From contig CAWAJT010000004.1 of the NCBI GenBank assembly GCA_963782415.1, positions 992,001 to 1,056,000 of the forward strand: a DNA stretch of 64,000 nt, written 5' to 3'. The stretch is from Bog-473 sp963782415 (GTDB lineage Bacteria; Actinomycetota; Acidimicrobiia; Acidimicrobiales; RAAP-2). Position 1 is the first letter of the stretch, and each line of letters starts with the position of its first letter. The notes under the pieces are model-generated. The model was not told the origin of the DNA and ran no database searches. It saw only the letters and a program-made list of their open reading frames with translations. Of this stretch, positions 56,706 to 64,000 are shown piece by piece. The translations under genes were made by a program, and so were the position numbers.

Positions 56706-57572
56706 ATGACCATGACGCAGTCGGCGCCCACAGCCAAGTCCTTCCCTGTCAACGGGGTCGATCTGGCCTGGTCCGAGCAGGGGCGGGGGCCAGAGGGGGC
56801 GCCGGCGCTCGTGCTCTGCCACGGCTTCACCGGCTCGTCCCACGATTTCGCACTCGAGATCGACGCCCTGGCGACCGACCGGCGTGTGGTCACGCTCGAC
56901 CAGCGCGGACACGGCCACTCGACGAAGACGGGCCATCTCGAGGGGTACACCCTCGACCAGCTCGTCGCCGACCTGACGGGGTTCCTCGACGGGGTGGGGG
57001 AGGGGCCCGTGGATCTCCTTGGTCACTCCATGGGAGGGCGGGTGGTCCTGGGCCTCGTCCTGAGCCGGCCGGATCTGGTCCGCTCCTTGATCCTCATGGA
57101 CACGAGTGCGTGGTCGTTCCTCCCGCCCGACAAGGAGATCCGCTCGCTCGTCCACGGGTTCATCGACGCGTTCGACCCCGCGGCGGGCATGCCTGCCACA
57201 TTGAGCATGGGCGGCCCCGAGGACGCGCTCATTGAGGAACGCACGCCGGCTGAGTGGCGCAAGGAGAAGGATGCCATCTTCGCCGGCATGGATGCCTACG
57301 CGGTCAAGGGCCTGGGCGGCGAGCTGATGGGCGACGTCGCGGAGCATGCCGGCTCCCTGCGCGCCCGGTTGTCGTCGGTCACGTGCCCGACGAGTGTCAT
57401 CGTCGGCGAGCACGACCATCCGCTGATCGACCAGGCGCCGGAGCTCAGCGCTGAGGTGGCGAACGGGCGGTTGAGCGTCATTCCCGGCGCCTACCACTCG
57501 CCGCAGCTCACGCACGCGCCGGCCTGGCGCGCCACGGTCGAGGCCCATCTGGCCTGGGCCGCATCGTCGTGA
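56706..57572 (+). CDS. Alpha/beta hydrolase
   Basis: This is a ~288-aa alpha/beta hydrolase with VLCHGFTGSSHDF, nucleophile GHSMGG, acid candidate in VGEHDHPL and the His in AYHSPQL. The lid domain is of the usual size for carboxylesterases of the MhpC/haloperoxidase branch. The start could also be the second ATG at 56712. Its stop overlaps the start of the aldo/keto reductase (ATGA-type, 4 nt), so these two are coupled. Confidence 0.88.
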   Translation: MTMTQSAPTAKSFPVNGVDLAWSEQGRGPEGAPALVLCHGFTGSSHDFALEIDALATDRRVVTLDQRGHGHSTKTGHLEGYTLDQLVADLTGFLDGVGEGPVDLLGHSMGGRVVLGLVLSRPDLVRSLILMDTSAWSFLPPDKEIRSLVHGFIDAFDPAAGMPATLSMGGPEDALIEERTPAEWRKEKDAIFAGMDAYAVKGLGGELMGDVAEHAGSLRARLSSVTCPTSVIVGEHDHPLIDQAPELSAEVANGRLSVIPGAYHSPQLTHAPAWRATVEAHLAWAASS

Positions 57573-58573
57573 GCGACAACCCGCCGCAAGCCGGAGATCG
57601 GGTCCAGCTCGCCGGCACCGACGTCGCCATCCCGCCTCTCGGTGTCGGGACGTGGGCCTGGGGCGACAAGGGCACCTGGGGCATGGGCGGCTACGACCGG
57701 TCCCTCACCGAATCGACCATCCGCGAGGCCTGGGAGGCCAGCATCGCGGCGGGTGTCGTGCTCTTCGACACCGCCGAGGTCTACGGGAACGGCGAGAGCG
57801 AGCGCATCATCGGGCGACTGCTCGCCGCCGACCCAGGCGTACGCAGCAAGGTCGTCATCGCGTCGAAGTTCATGCCCAGCCCGTGGAAGGTCAACGTGCG
57901 TGCCGCCCTGGTGTCGGCAGCCCGCGCCTCACGCGAGCGGTTGGGCGTCGATGCGATCGACCTCTACCAGATCCATGGTCCCATTTCGTTGCGCTCCCAC
58001 GATGCGCTGGCCGACGCGCTGGCCGCCGCACATTCCGAGGGCATCGTGCGCGCCGTCGGCGTGTCGAACTATTCGGCCAAAGAGACGCGTTCCATCAATG
58101 CGGCGTTGCGCAAGTGCGACCTCCACTTGGCCAGCAACCAGATCGAATTCTCGCTCCTGCGGGCCATGCCACTCCGAGTGGGGCTCATCGGCACCTGTCG
58201 CGAGCTCGGTGTCGTGCCCCTCGCGTACTCACCGATCGGCCAGGGGCGATTGACCGGCAAATACTCGGCGGCGAACCCGCCGCCCCGGGGGCGCTCGTTC
58301 TCAGCGCATCCGATGTCGCTCGTGGACGCGATCGTCGCACAGCTCCGCCGCATCGGGACGGAGCACGACGACCGCACGCCGAGCCAGGTGGCGCTGGCCT
58401 GGCTCATGGCCAAGGGCGCCGTTCCCATCCCGGGTGCCAAGAATCGGGACCAGGCAGAACAGAACGCGGGCGCACTGGGCTGGAGCTTGACGGACGACGA
58501 ACTGGACCTTCTCGATACCGTGGCCCTCTATGGGACCCGGGGTCTCTCCCAGCGCATTTGGCAGCACGGCTGA
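57569..58573 (+). CDS. Aldo/keto reductase
   Basis: This is a 334-aa TIM-barrel NADPH oxidoreductase with the full tetrad: D67 and Y72 (FDTAEVYG), K100 (IASKFMPS) and H136 (YQIHGP). GAKNRDQAEQN near the end binds the 2'-phosphate of NADPH. It is of the YajO/Tas-like group acting on aldehydes or sugars. It is coupled to the hydrolase before it, and the ctaG gene follows 21 bp on, so the three may form one unit. Confidence 0.9.
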   Translation: MSDNPPQAGDRVQLAGTDVAIPPLGVGTWAWGDKGTWGMGGYDRSLTESTIREAWEASIAAGVVLFDTAEVYGNGESERIIGRLLAADPGVRSKVVIASKFMPSPWKVNVRAALVSAARASRERLGVDAIDLYQIHGPISLRSHDALADALAAAHSEGIVRAVGVSNYSAKETRSINAALRKCDLHLASNQIEFSLLRAMPLRVGLIGTCRELGVVPLAYSPIGQGRLTGKYSAANPPPRGRSFSAHPMSLVDAIVAQLRRIGTEHDDRTPSQVALAWLMAKGAVPIPGAKNRDQAEQNAGALGWSLTDDELDLLDTVALYGTRGLSQRIWQHG

Positions 58574-58594
58574 AAGCGGCGGTACCGTCTTCAG

Positions 58595-59557
58595 GTGATC
58601 GCTGGACTCGTCGACTCGGGACTTCCACCACTCAGCGGCTCGCAGTTCTTCACGACGCAGTTCAACGTCGTCCCTGTCGCCATGATCATCGTGGCCCTCG
58701 GCCTCTACCTGTGGGGCGTGCGACGGAACAATGCCCTCCACCCGCGCCACCGCTGGCCCGTCGGCAGAACCGTGGCGTGGGTCGCCGCGCTGTGCAGCAC
58801 CGCAGTCGGGATCTTCAGCTTCGTCGGCGTGTACGACCGCGAGCTGTTCTGGGACCACATGGTCCAACACCTGATCCTGATCATGGTGGCTGCCCCCCTC
58901 TTCGCCGTCGCCTCCCCCTTGCGGCTGGCCTTCAACGCGACGTCAGGTACCGCGCACATTGTCGTCACCGAGGCATTGCGTTCCCGTGTCGCCACCGTGC
59001 TCGGGAATCCGATCATCGCCTTCATCCTGTACGCAATCGTCATCCCGATCAGCCACCTGACCATTTGGTACAACTACACGCTCACCCAGGAGACCGTGCA
59101 CAATGCGGAGCATCTGGTCTTCTTGCTGGTGGGCTATCTGTTCTGGCGGCAGATCTTCGGGAACGACCCGAACGTCCATCGCCTCCATCCGGCACTGCAG
59201 TTCTTCTACCTGTTCTTGGCCGTCCCGATCGACACGTTCACCGGTCTGTCCCTGGCCGGCGCGACCCATGAGCTGTTTCCCGCCTACTTGGCCACGAACC
59301 GGACCTGGGGGCCCTCTCTCGTCGTCGACCTCCACGTGGGCGGTGACATCATGTGGGTGGTCGGCGACACCTTGATGTTGTGGCCGATGATCCCGGTCGC
59401 CCTCCGCTGGATGCACATGGAGGAGCGCAAGGCCGTTCGCGTCGATGCCGAGCTCGATGCGCAGGCGCTGGCCGAGGCCGCCCCGGCGGGAAGCCCCTCG
59501 GGTCAGCCGCCGAGATCCATCAGCTCCACGCGGACCCCGTCAGGATCGGTGCAGTAG
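58595..59557 (+). CDS. ctaG: Cytochrome c oxidase assembly factor, Caa3-type CtaG
   Basis: This is a ~320-aa membrane protein with about seven TM segments, including FNVVPVAMIIVALGLYLWGV, TVAWVAALCSTAVGIFSFVG and HLILIMVAAPLFAV. The conserved histidines sit in HMVQHLILI, NAEHLVFLL, VVDLHVGGDIMW and the late WMHMEER. The Caa3-CtaG family helps assemble the copper centre of cytochrome c oxidase. The GTG start gives an N-terminus in the outer space. The C-terminal ~50 residues are Ala/Ser-rich and overlap the convergent VOC gene by 55 bp, so the functional C-terminus may end earlier. Confidence 0.85.
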   Translation: MIAGLVDSGLPPLSGSQFFTTQFNVVPVAMIIVALGLYLWGVRRNNALHPRHRWPVGRTVAWVAALCSTAVGIFSFVGVYDRELFWDHMVQHLILIMVAAPLFAVASPLRLAFNATSGTAHIVVTEALRSRVATVLGNPIIAFILYAIVIPISHLTIWYNYTLTQETVHNAEHLVFLLVGYLFWRQIFGNDPNVHRLHPALQFFYLFLAVPIDTFTGLSLAGATHELFPAYLATNRTWGPSLVVDLHVGGDIMWVVGDTLMLWPMIPVALRWMHMEERKAVRVDAELDAQALAEAAPAGSPSGQPPRSISSTRTPSGSVQ

Positions 59558-59955
59558 AGAAACTCGAGGGACGTCCCCCCGAGGTCGATGGTCGTCCGGC
59601 TCGTCTCGACGATGGCGCCGCCGAGCTCGACGATCCGGGCCGCCGTTCCCGCCACGTCGCGTACGCGGAAGGACAGGTGGGTCAGGCCGAGTTGGTTGAC
59701 CGCCCGCCGCTCTCGTGGGCCGAAGGGGGCCGGCTCCTCGAAGGCCAAGAGCTCAATGGCGGTCGTTCCCTTGCGGATGAACTGAGAGGTCACCGCCACG
59801 TCGGGAAACTCCATGAGCGCGGCGAACTCGGAGCCGATGGCATGAGATTCGGCCTGTTCGAAGCCGAGGGCGTCGCAGTAGAAGCGAAGCGACCGTTCGA
59901 GGTCGCTGACGCAGATGCCGAAGTGCGAGAAAACAGGTCCCGGGTCGTCGTTCAC
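59503..59955 (-). CDS. VOC superfamily protein
   Basis: This is a 150-aa VOC protein beginning FSHFGICVSDLERSLRFYCD with a metal His in SHFGI, a second module LTHLSFRVRDVAG and a Glu in VRVELMDLGG. It is divergent from the acyl-CoA mutase gene, 57 bp away, so a methylmalonyl-CoA-epimerase-like role is possible, but the sequence looks closer to general glyoxalase/dioxygenase members. The GTG start at 59955 gives a standard N-terminus; the large upstream frame is antisense to the mutase gene. Confidence 0.83.
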   Translation of the reverse strand: MNDDPGPVFSHFGICVSDLERSLRFYCDALGFEQAESHAIGSEFAALMEFPDVAVTSQFIRKGTTAIELLAFEEPAPFGPRERRAVNQLGLTHLSFRVRDVAGTAARIVELGGAIVETSRTTIDLGGTSLEFLYCTDPDGVRVELMDLGG

Positions 59956-59999
59956 GGGCCGTAGTCTGCCCCGTGTGGCCCGGCTACCTCGAACCTCCG

Positions 60000-60005
60000 T
60001 AGGCT
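60000..60005 (+). promoter_or_regulatory. Leaderless -10 box for acyl-CoA mutase
   Basis: TAGGCT is followed by 7 nt and GTG 60013. It makes that GTG more likely than the ATG at 60007, which is only 1 nt from the box. Confidence 0.45.
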
Positions 60006-60012
60006 CATGGTC

Positions 60013-61620
60013 GTGACACCGCAGAAGCAAGGCCCCCAAGGCAGTCCAGAACGTCTGACCGACTCGGGCATCGTCATTCAGCCCGTCTACCGCCAGGTGG
60101 ATCTCGAGGGCTGGGATGCCGATGCGCAGCTGGGCGATCCGGGGGCCTTCCCCTACACCCGGGGCGTCCACGCCGGCATGTACCGCTCGAAGCTCTGGAC
60201 CATGCGGCAGTATGCCGGGTTCGGTTCCGCCGAGCAGACCAACCAACGCTTCAAGTTCCTCCTCGAAGCGGGCCAGACCGGACTCTCCTGCGCTTTCGAC
60301 CTGCCGACGCAGATGGGTTACGACTCCGACCACACCCGCGCCGAAGGTGAGGTCGGCAAGGTCGGCGTCGCCATCGATTCCCTGGCGGACATGCGTCTGC
60401 TCATGGCGGACCTCCCGATGGACAAGGTCACGACGTCCATGACGATCAATGCAACGGGTGCGATCCTGCTTCTCTTGTACCAACTGGTGGCCGAGGAGCA
60501 GGGAGTGGCCAGCGAGAAGATTCGCGGCACCATTCAGAACGACATTTTGAAGGAGTACATCGCCCGCGGCACCTACATCTATCCGCCGCGACCATCCATG
60601 CGCCTGATCGTCGACACGTTCTCCTACTGCGCGGTCAACCTCCCGAGCTGGAACACCATCTCCATTTCGGGATACCACATTCGTGAGGCCGGTTCGACGG
60701 CTGTGCAGGAGATCGCCTTCACACTGGCCAATGGCATCGCCTACGTCGAAGCTGCCATCGCGGCGGGGATGGACGTCGATGCCTTCGCACCGCGACTGTC
60801 GTTCTTCTGGAACGCGCACAACAACCTCTTCGAAGAGGTGGCCAAGTACAGGGCAGCACGGCGCATGTGGGCCCGCATCATGACCGAGCGCTTCGGCGCC
60901 AAGGACGAGCGTTCCAAGATGCTTCGCTTCCACACCCAGACCGGTGGGTCGACCCTGACCGCGCAGCAGCCTGAGAACAACATCGTCCGCGTCACCGTGC
61001 AGAGCCTGGCAGCCGCCCTCGGAGGTACGCAGAGCCTGCACACCAATGGTTTCGACGAGGCACTCGGGCTGCCCACGACCAGGGCCGCCAAGATCGCCCT
61101 GCGGACCCAGCAGATCGTCGGATTCGAATCCGGCGTGGCAGACACCGTCGATCCGTTGGCCGGGTCGTTCTTCGTGGAGTCCCTCACGGACGAGGTGGAA
61201 CAGGCGGCCAATGCTTACCTGGAGCGGATCGAGCAACTCGGTGGCGCCGTGGCTGCCATTGAAGCGCGGTTCATGCAAGAGGAGATCGAGGCGGCCGCCT
61301 ACAGCTTCGCCAAATCCGTCGACGATGGCGAGAAGGTGGTGGTCGGCGTCAACCGCTTCACCGACGCCGAAGAGGAGTCCACCGAGGTCTTCCCCATTGA
61401 TGTGAAACTGCAGCAGATCCAGATTGACCGCACGCAGTCAGTGCGGGCCGAGCGGGACCAAACCGCCGTCGACCGCGCGCTGGCCGACATCGCCGAGACG
61501 GCACGGGGCGAGGGCAACCTGCTCGTCCCCATGAAGGCCGCACTCAAGGAGATGGCGACGCTCGGCGAGGTCTCCGACGTCCTGCGGGCGGAGTTCGGCG
61601 TCTACCAGCCCGGAGGCTGA
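60013..61620 (+). CDS. Acyl-CoA mutase large subunit (methylmalonyl-CoA mutase-type)
   Basis: This is a ~535-aa catalytic TIM-barrel subunit without a cobalamin-binding domain, so a separate small subunit must be encoded elsewhere. Numbered from ATG 60007, the substrate tyrosine is Y69 (RQYAGF), and Q177 (GTIQND), R199 (PPRPSMR) and H224 (SGYHI) match the methylmalonyl-CoA mutase active site. 2-Hydroxyisobutyryl-CoA mutase has Ile, and isobutyryl-CoA mutase Phe, in place of that Tyr, so methylmalonyl-CoA is the best substrate guess; ethylmalonyl-CoA remains possible. GTG 60013 is preferred from the -10 box. GNAT follows after 3 nt. Confidence 0.88.
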   Translation: MTPQKQGPQGSPERLTDSGIVIQPVYRQVDLEGWDADAQLGDPGAFPYTRGVHAGMYRSKLWTMRQYAGFGSAEQTNQRFKFLLEAGQTGLSCAFDLPTQMGYDSDHTRAEGEVGKVGVAIDSLADMRLLMADLPMDKVTTSMTINATGAILLLLYQLVAEEQGVASEKIRGTIQNDILKEYIARGTYIYPPRPSMRLIVDTFSYCAVNLPSWNTISISGYHIREAGSTAVQEIAFTLANGIAYVEAAIAAGMDVDAFAPRLSFFWNAHNNLFEEVAKYRAARRMWARIMTERFGAKDERSKMLRFHTQTGGSTLTAQQPENNIVRVTVQSLAAALGGTQSLHTNGFDEALGLPTTRAAKIALRTQQIVGFESGVADTVDPLAGSFFVESLTDEVEQAANAYLERIEQLGGAVAAIEARFMQEEIEAAAYSFAKSVDDGEKVVVGVNRFTDAEEESTEVFPIDVKLQQIQIDRTQSVRAERDQTAVDRALADIAETARGEGNLLVPMKAALKEMATLGEVSDVLRAEFGVYQPGG

Positions 61621-61623
61621 ACC

Positions 61624-62286
61624 GTGGAAGGGGAGGGGGCGACCAGGTTCTGGCCGCTGTTCGATCTCGTCGTCCGCACGCCGCGCCTTGAGCTGCGACT
61701 GCCCCGCGAGGACGAGTTCCCCGGTCTCATCGATCTGATCGACCGCGGCATCCACGAGCCGGGGACGATGCCGTTCTTCATCCCCTGGACCGAGGGGGAG
61801 CCCGAGCAGCGGGCGCGTGCTTCGGCCCAGTGGTGGTGGCGGCAGCGGGCGCAATGGTCTCCTCAGAAGTGGAGCTTCACCGGCGCGGTGTTCGTGGACG
61901 GCCGCCCCGTCGGGGTGCAGGACCTGCAGGCAGAGCACTTTTGCGCCGTGCGCTCCGTCGAGACTGGGTCCTGGCTCGGCCGGGAACACCAGGGGCGGGG
62001 CCTCGGCCGCGAGATGCGAGAGGCGATCCTGCATTTGGCCTTTGCCGGACTGGGCGCAGAGGAGGCGCTGAGCGGTGCCTTCGAGGACAACGCAGCCTCT
62101 ATCGCAACGTCACGCGCGGTGGGCTACGCGGACAACGGGGAGGCTCGTGGCCATCGTCGTGACAGCTCGGCCCGAACCATCCGCTTCCGCCTCGGGAGGG
62201 ACGTCTGGGCGCAGCGTCGTCGCCACGACATCGAGATCCTGGGGCTGGAGCGTTGTCTTGACATGTTCGTCGGCCCTCCCGGCTGA
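61624..62286 (+). CDS. GNAT family acetyltransferase
   Basis: This is a 220-aa RimJ/RimL-like N-acetyltransferase. RTPRLELRLPREDEF opens the family, and the CoA loop is in LGREHQGRGLGREMREA, with the V-x-x-x-N-x-x-S-x-x-x-x-x-x-x-G region EDNAASIATSRAVGY. It starts with GTG 3 nt after the mutase stop and is co-transcribed, but a functional link is not obvious. RimL-like enzymes acetylate ribosomal or other protein termini. Confidence 0.85.
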   Translation: MEGEGATRFWPLFDLVVRTPRLELRLPREDEFPGLIDLIDRGIHEPGTMPFFIPWTEGEPEQRARASAQWWWRQRAQWSPQKWSFTGAVFVDGRPVGVQDLQAEHFCAVRSVETGSWLGREHQGRGLGREMREAILHLAFAGLGAEEALSGAFEDNAASIATSRAVGYADNGEARGHRRDSSARTIRFRLGRDVWAQRRRHDIEILGLERCLDMFVGPPG

Positions 62287-62382
62287 GCCCATCGGGGTAC
62301 GGGCCTTCGGGGTGAGCCGGCTCAGATTTGTGCCGGTCCCGCAGGGTCAACGTGATGCCCCCGCCGAGCGCCAGCAACGCGT

Positions 62383-63198
62383 TCATTCGCCGTCAGCCCG
62401 ATTCTGGGGCGTGCGGCGAGCGCGTCGGGAGAACTTGCCGACGAGCCGGTAGGCCCTCCGCTGGCGCACCGCGGCCCGCCGCAAGGGGTCGTCGGGATCG
62501 AGGTGTTCCTCGGCGCCGGTCACGACCTGATCGAACATGGCGGCAGCTTCGTGCGACCGCTTGAGGGCGAGGAGCTCGGTGGCGATGGCCCACTTCTGCG
62601 CCAGAATCGTGTGCTGGTCACCATCGGTGCGTTCCAGCCCTGCCAGGGCCTGGGTGAACAGGCCCAGGGCCGGGTCGTGATTGCCGAGGTAGCGGTGTGT
62701 CTGGGCCAGCACGATCATGGCCTGGAGGGCCTCGGGGCTGTCGGGGCCGAATGTCCTCTGGGCCGAGTGGAGCACGCGCACACGCAGCGGGAACTCGTCG
62801 CCGTAACGGCGGAGTTTGCGCAGGCTGATGGCCAGGTTGGTGGCCGTCCGCACCGACAGCTCGCTGTCGGGTCCCTCTTCCCGGTCCGACGTCTGGAGCA
62901 CCCGCTCCCAGAGGCGACGTGCCGCTTCGTGTTCGCCCGACCTGTCGACGACGATGGCCAGGTTGAACTCGGTCCTGGCCACCCGCCCTTCGTCGGTGGA
63001 GTCCGACTGGTTCTGCAGTGCGAGCGAGGTCGTCAGGACCCGCTCGGCCTCCCGCAGTTGGCCCGCATCACGCAAGGCGCGAGCCAGGTGCAACATGGCG
63101 TCGTACGTCGCCGGGTCTGAGTCCCCGTAGAGCTCCTTACGGGCATCGAGGAGGATCCAGGCCTCGTCGACCTCGCGCGCCCGGCTGTCGTCGTCCAT
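62383..63198 (-). CDS. Tetratricopeptide repeat protein
   Basis: This is a 271-aa all-helical protein with several kinesin-light-chain-type TPR units, for example DPATYDAMLHLARALRDAGQ, RTEFNLAIVVDRSGEHEAAR, ELSVRTATNLAISLRKLRRY and DSPEALQAMIVLAQTHRYLG. There are no enzymatic motifs. The basic tail (RQRRAYRLVGKFSRRARR) may bind nucleic acid or protein. It likely serves as a scaffold, often near signalling or STAND proteins, none of which are seen here. The ATG lies 9 nt after TATCGT, slightly longer than the usual gap. Confidence 0.75.
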   Translation of the reverse strand: MDDDSRAREVDEAWILLDARKELYGDSDPATYDAMLHLARALRDAGQLREAERVLTTSLALQNQSDSTDEGRVARTEFNLAIVVDRSGEHEAARRLWERVLQTSDREEGPDSELSVRTATNLAISLRKLRRYGDEFPLRVRVLHSAQRTFGPDSPEALQAMIVLAQTHRYLGNHDPALGLFTQALAGLERTDGDQHTILAQKWAIATELLALKRSHEAAAMFDQVVTGAEEHLDPDDPLRRAAVRQRRAYRLVGKFSRRARRTPQNRADGE

Positions 63199-63207
63199 TG
63201 TGCTGCG

Positions 63208-63213
63208 ACGATA
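63208..63213 (-). promoter_or_regulatory. Possible -10 box for the TPR gene
   Basis: Minus-strand TATCGT lies 9 nt before the ATG at 63198; the spacing is at the edge of the leaderless pattern. Confidence 0.3.
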
Positions 63214-63347
63214 TCGGCCGGGCCAGGCATCTTGCCCCAGCCCTCAGGGAACGCGCAGTGCTCGGGGAACGGTGCCGTGCTCAGGCGACCCCGCGGCCGA
63301 TGTCCTCCACCGAGAGTCTCATTGCGAGATGGTGACGGAAGCCGCTC

Positions 63348-63644
63348 TCAGGCGGTCAGGACCGGCTGGAAGTGCTCCACCACGGGGAACGGGTCATAGA
63401 AGTGGTGCAGCGCGGCCCGCCACTTCTCGTAGGCCGCCGAACGCCGGAACCCTTCGGTGTGGTCCTCGAGCTGCTGCCACTCCACCAAGAGAAGAAAGCA
63501 GTGCGGTCGCTCCACGCAGCGCTCGACCCGGAGAGAGACGAACCCGGGACTGGACGCCAGGAGTGCCTTGGCCTCGTCCATTGCCGCCATGAAGGCATCC
63601 TCCCGGCCGGCGACGACCTCCAGGACCGCGTGTTCGGTGATCAC
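63348..63644 (-). CDS. Antibiotic biosynthesis monooxygenase (ABM) domain protein
   Basis: This is a 98-aa ferredoxin-like fold protein of the ABM/DUF family. It has EHAVLEVVAGREDAFMAAM, FVSLRVERCVERPHCFLLLVEW and W-x-x-A-L-H-H-F-Y-D near the end. Such single-domain proteins dimerise and act as cofactor-free monooxygenases or as haem-degrading or stress proteins. The GTG start overlaps the M20 stop, so it is coupled to that gene. Confidence 0.8.
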   Translation of the reverse strand: MITEHAVLEVVAGREDAFMAAMDEAKALLASSPGFVSLRVERCVERPHCFLLLVEWQQLEDHTEGFRRSAAYEKWRAALHHFYDPFPVVEHFQPVLTA

Positions 63645-64000
63645 GCGCCGAGCAGGCGCTGGCGCAGTGCCGGATCGGTGGCGGCATCGATCGCCGTCCA
63701 GGCCATCGCGATGGCGCCGTCACGCACGGCGGCGTCGGCCGAGGGTGTGATGCAGGCGGCGGTGAACTCGCGTTGGTGGTTCACCGCACCGTGCGTCTCT
63801 ATCCCGATCAGCGGGTGGATCGTCGGGACTGCGAGGGAGACGTTGGCCATGTCGGTGGAGAACGTGGGCAGCGGCGTGCCGTCGTCGTCGGCGTCGAAGT
63901 GCCGGCCCAGTGCCTCGGCGTTGACCCGGTACGCCTGCAGGAGGTCGGGGTCGGGCTCCATGTGCGAGTACACCGGCGAGAGTTCCTCGTAGTCGAGTGT
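63641..64000 (-). CDS. M20 family amidohydrolase C-terminus (5' truncated)
   Basis: The frame is open to the right edge of the window, so this is the last ~119 residues of a larger protein. PLPTFSTDMANVSLAVPTIHPLIGIETHGAVNHQREFTAAC with the conserved His late in the sequence matches the C-terminal catalytic domain of M20D-type peptidases/amidohydrolases (AbgB, hippuricase type). The metal site is outside the window except for this His region. The stop overlaps the ABM start. Confidence 0.75.
   Translation of the reverse strand, partial: TLDYEELSPVYSHMEPDPDLLQAYRVNAEALGRHFDADDDGTPLPTFSTDMANVSLAVPTIHPLIGIETHGAVNHQREFTAACITPSADAAVRDGAIAMAWTAIDAATDPALRQRLLGA

Overview
The window is a high-G+C, densely coded actinobacterial chromosome segment. 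Class Acidimicrobiia or a near relative is my best guess. It rests on family content: a SUF-only iron-sulfur pathway with SufU, a homodimeric AceE, an actinobacterial single-hotdog MaoC protein, a ClpC2-like protein and a Caa3-type CtaG. It also rests on widespread TANNNT-N6-8-ATG/GTG leaderless starts. Everything looks chromosomal and housekeeping. I see no phage, plasmid, IS element, CRISPR array, rRNA or tRNA gene.

Layout. (1) 1-13.4 kb: SDR fragment, Lgt, a NlpC/P60 wall peptidase and a dienelactone hydrolase. Then a C5-CoA group resembling ethylmalonyl-CoA pathway steps: a malyl/methylmalyl-CoA lyase, a methylsuccinyl-CoA dehydrogenase with the long N-terminal extension, and a MaoC hydratase with a TMNxxPLH signature. 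MutY, hydrolases, a flavin reductase and a sugar epimerase-like protein follow. (2) 13.4-25.1 kb: oligopeptidase B, then a split SUF locus. The plus strand carries sufB plus a four-cysteine small protein, and then sufD, a Rieske ferredoxin and sufC. The minus strand carries a second sufC with sufS and sufU, behind an IscR type-1-like operator. (3) 25.1-38.5 kb: acyl-CoA dehydrogenase, thiE, an HhH-GPD protein, a cysteine-free Rrf2 regulator, then aceE, rnhA, lpd, E2 and a single-ORF LipB-LipA fusion. (4) 38.5-41.4 kb: a patch of broken genes and gene remnants. (5) 41.4-54.6 kb: acyl-CoA dehydrogenase, a ClpC N-domain/zinc-ribbon protein, VOC proteins, a GH26-like glycosidase, MetH, a PduO-type cobalamin adenosyltransferase and a rhodanese-first E1-like enzyme. 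(6) 54.6-64 kb: a polytopic membrane protein, hydrolase, aldo/keto reductase, CtaG, acyl-CoA mutase large subunit, GNAT, TPR and M20 fragment.

How the parts connect. SUF proteins build the Fe-S clusters needed by LipA and MutY. LipB-LipA lipoylates E2 of the 2-oxoacid dehydrogenase complex, whose E1 and E3 lie beside it. The adenosyltransferase can supply AdoCbl to the mutase, and MetH uses methylcobalamin. The C5-CoA enzymes and the mutase fit acetyl- or propionyl-CoA assimilation.

Several genes carry single-base frame disruptions (thioesterase, PAP2 phosphatase, nitroreductase, possibly one signal peptide), and mutY lacks a normal start codon. From sequence alone I cannot tell assembly indels from real decay.
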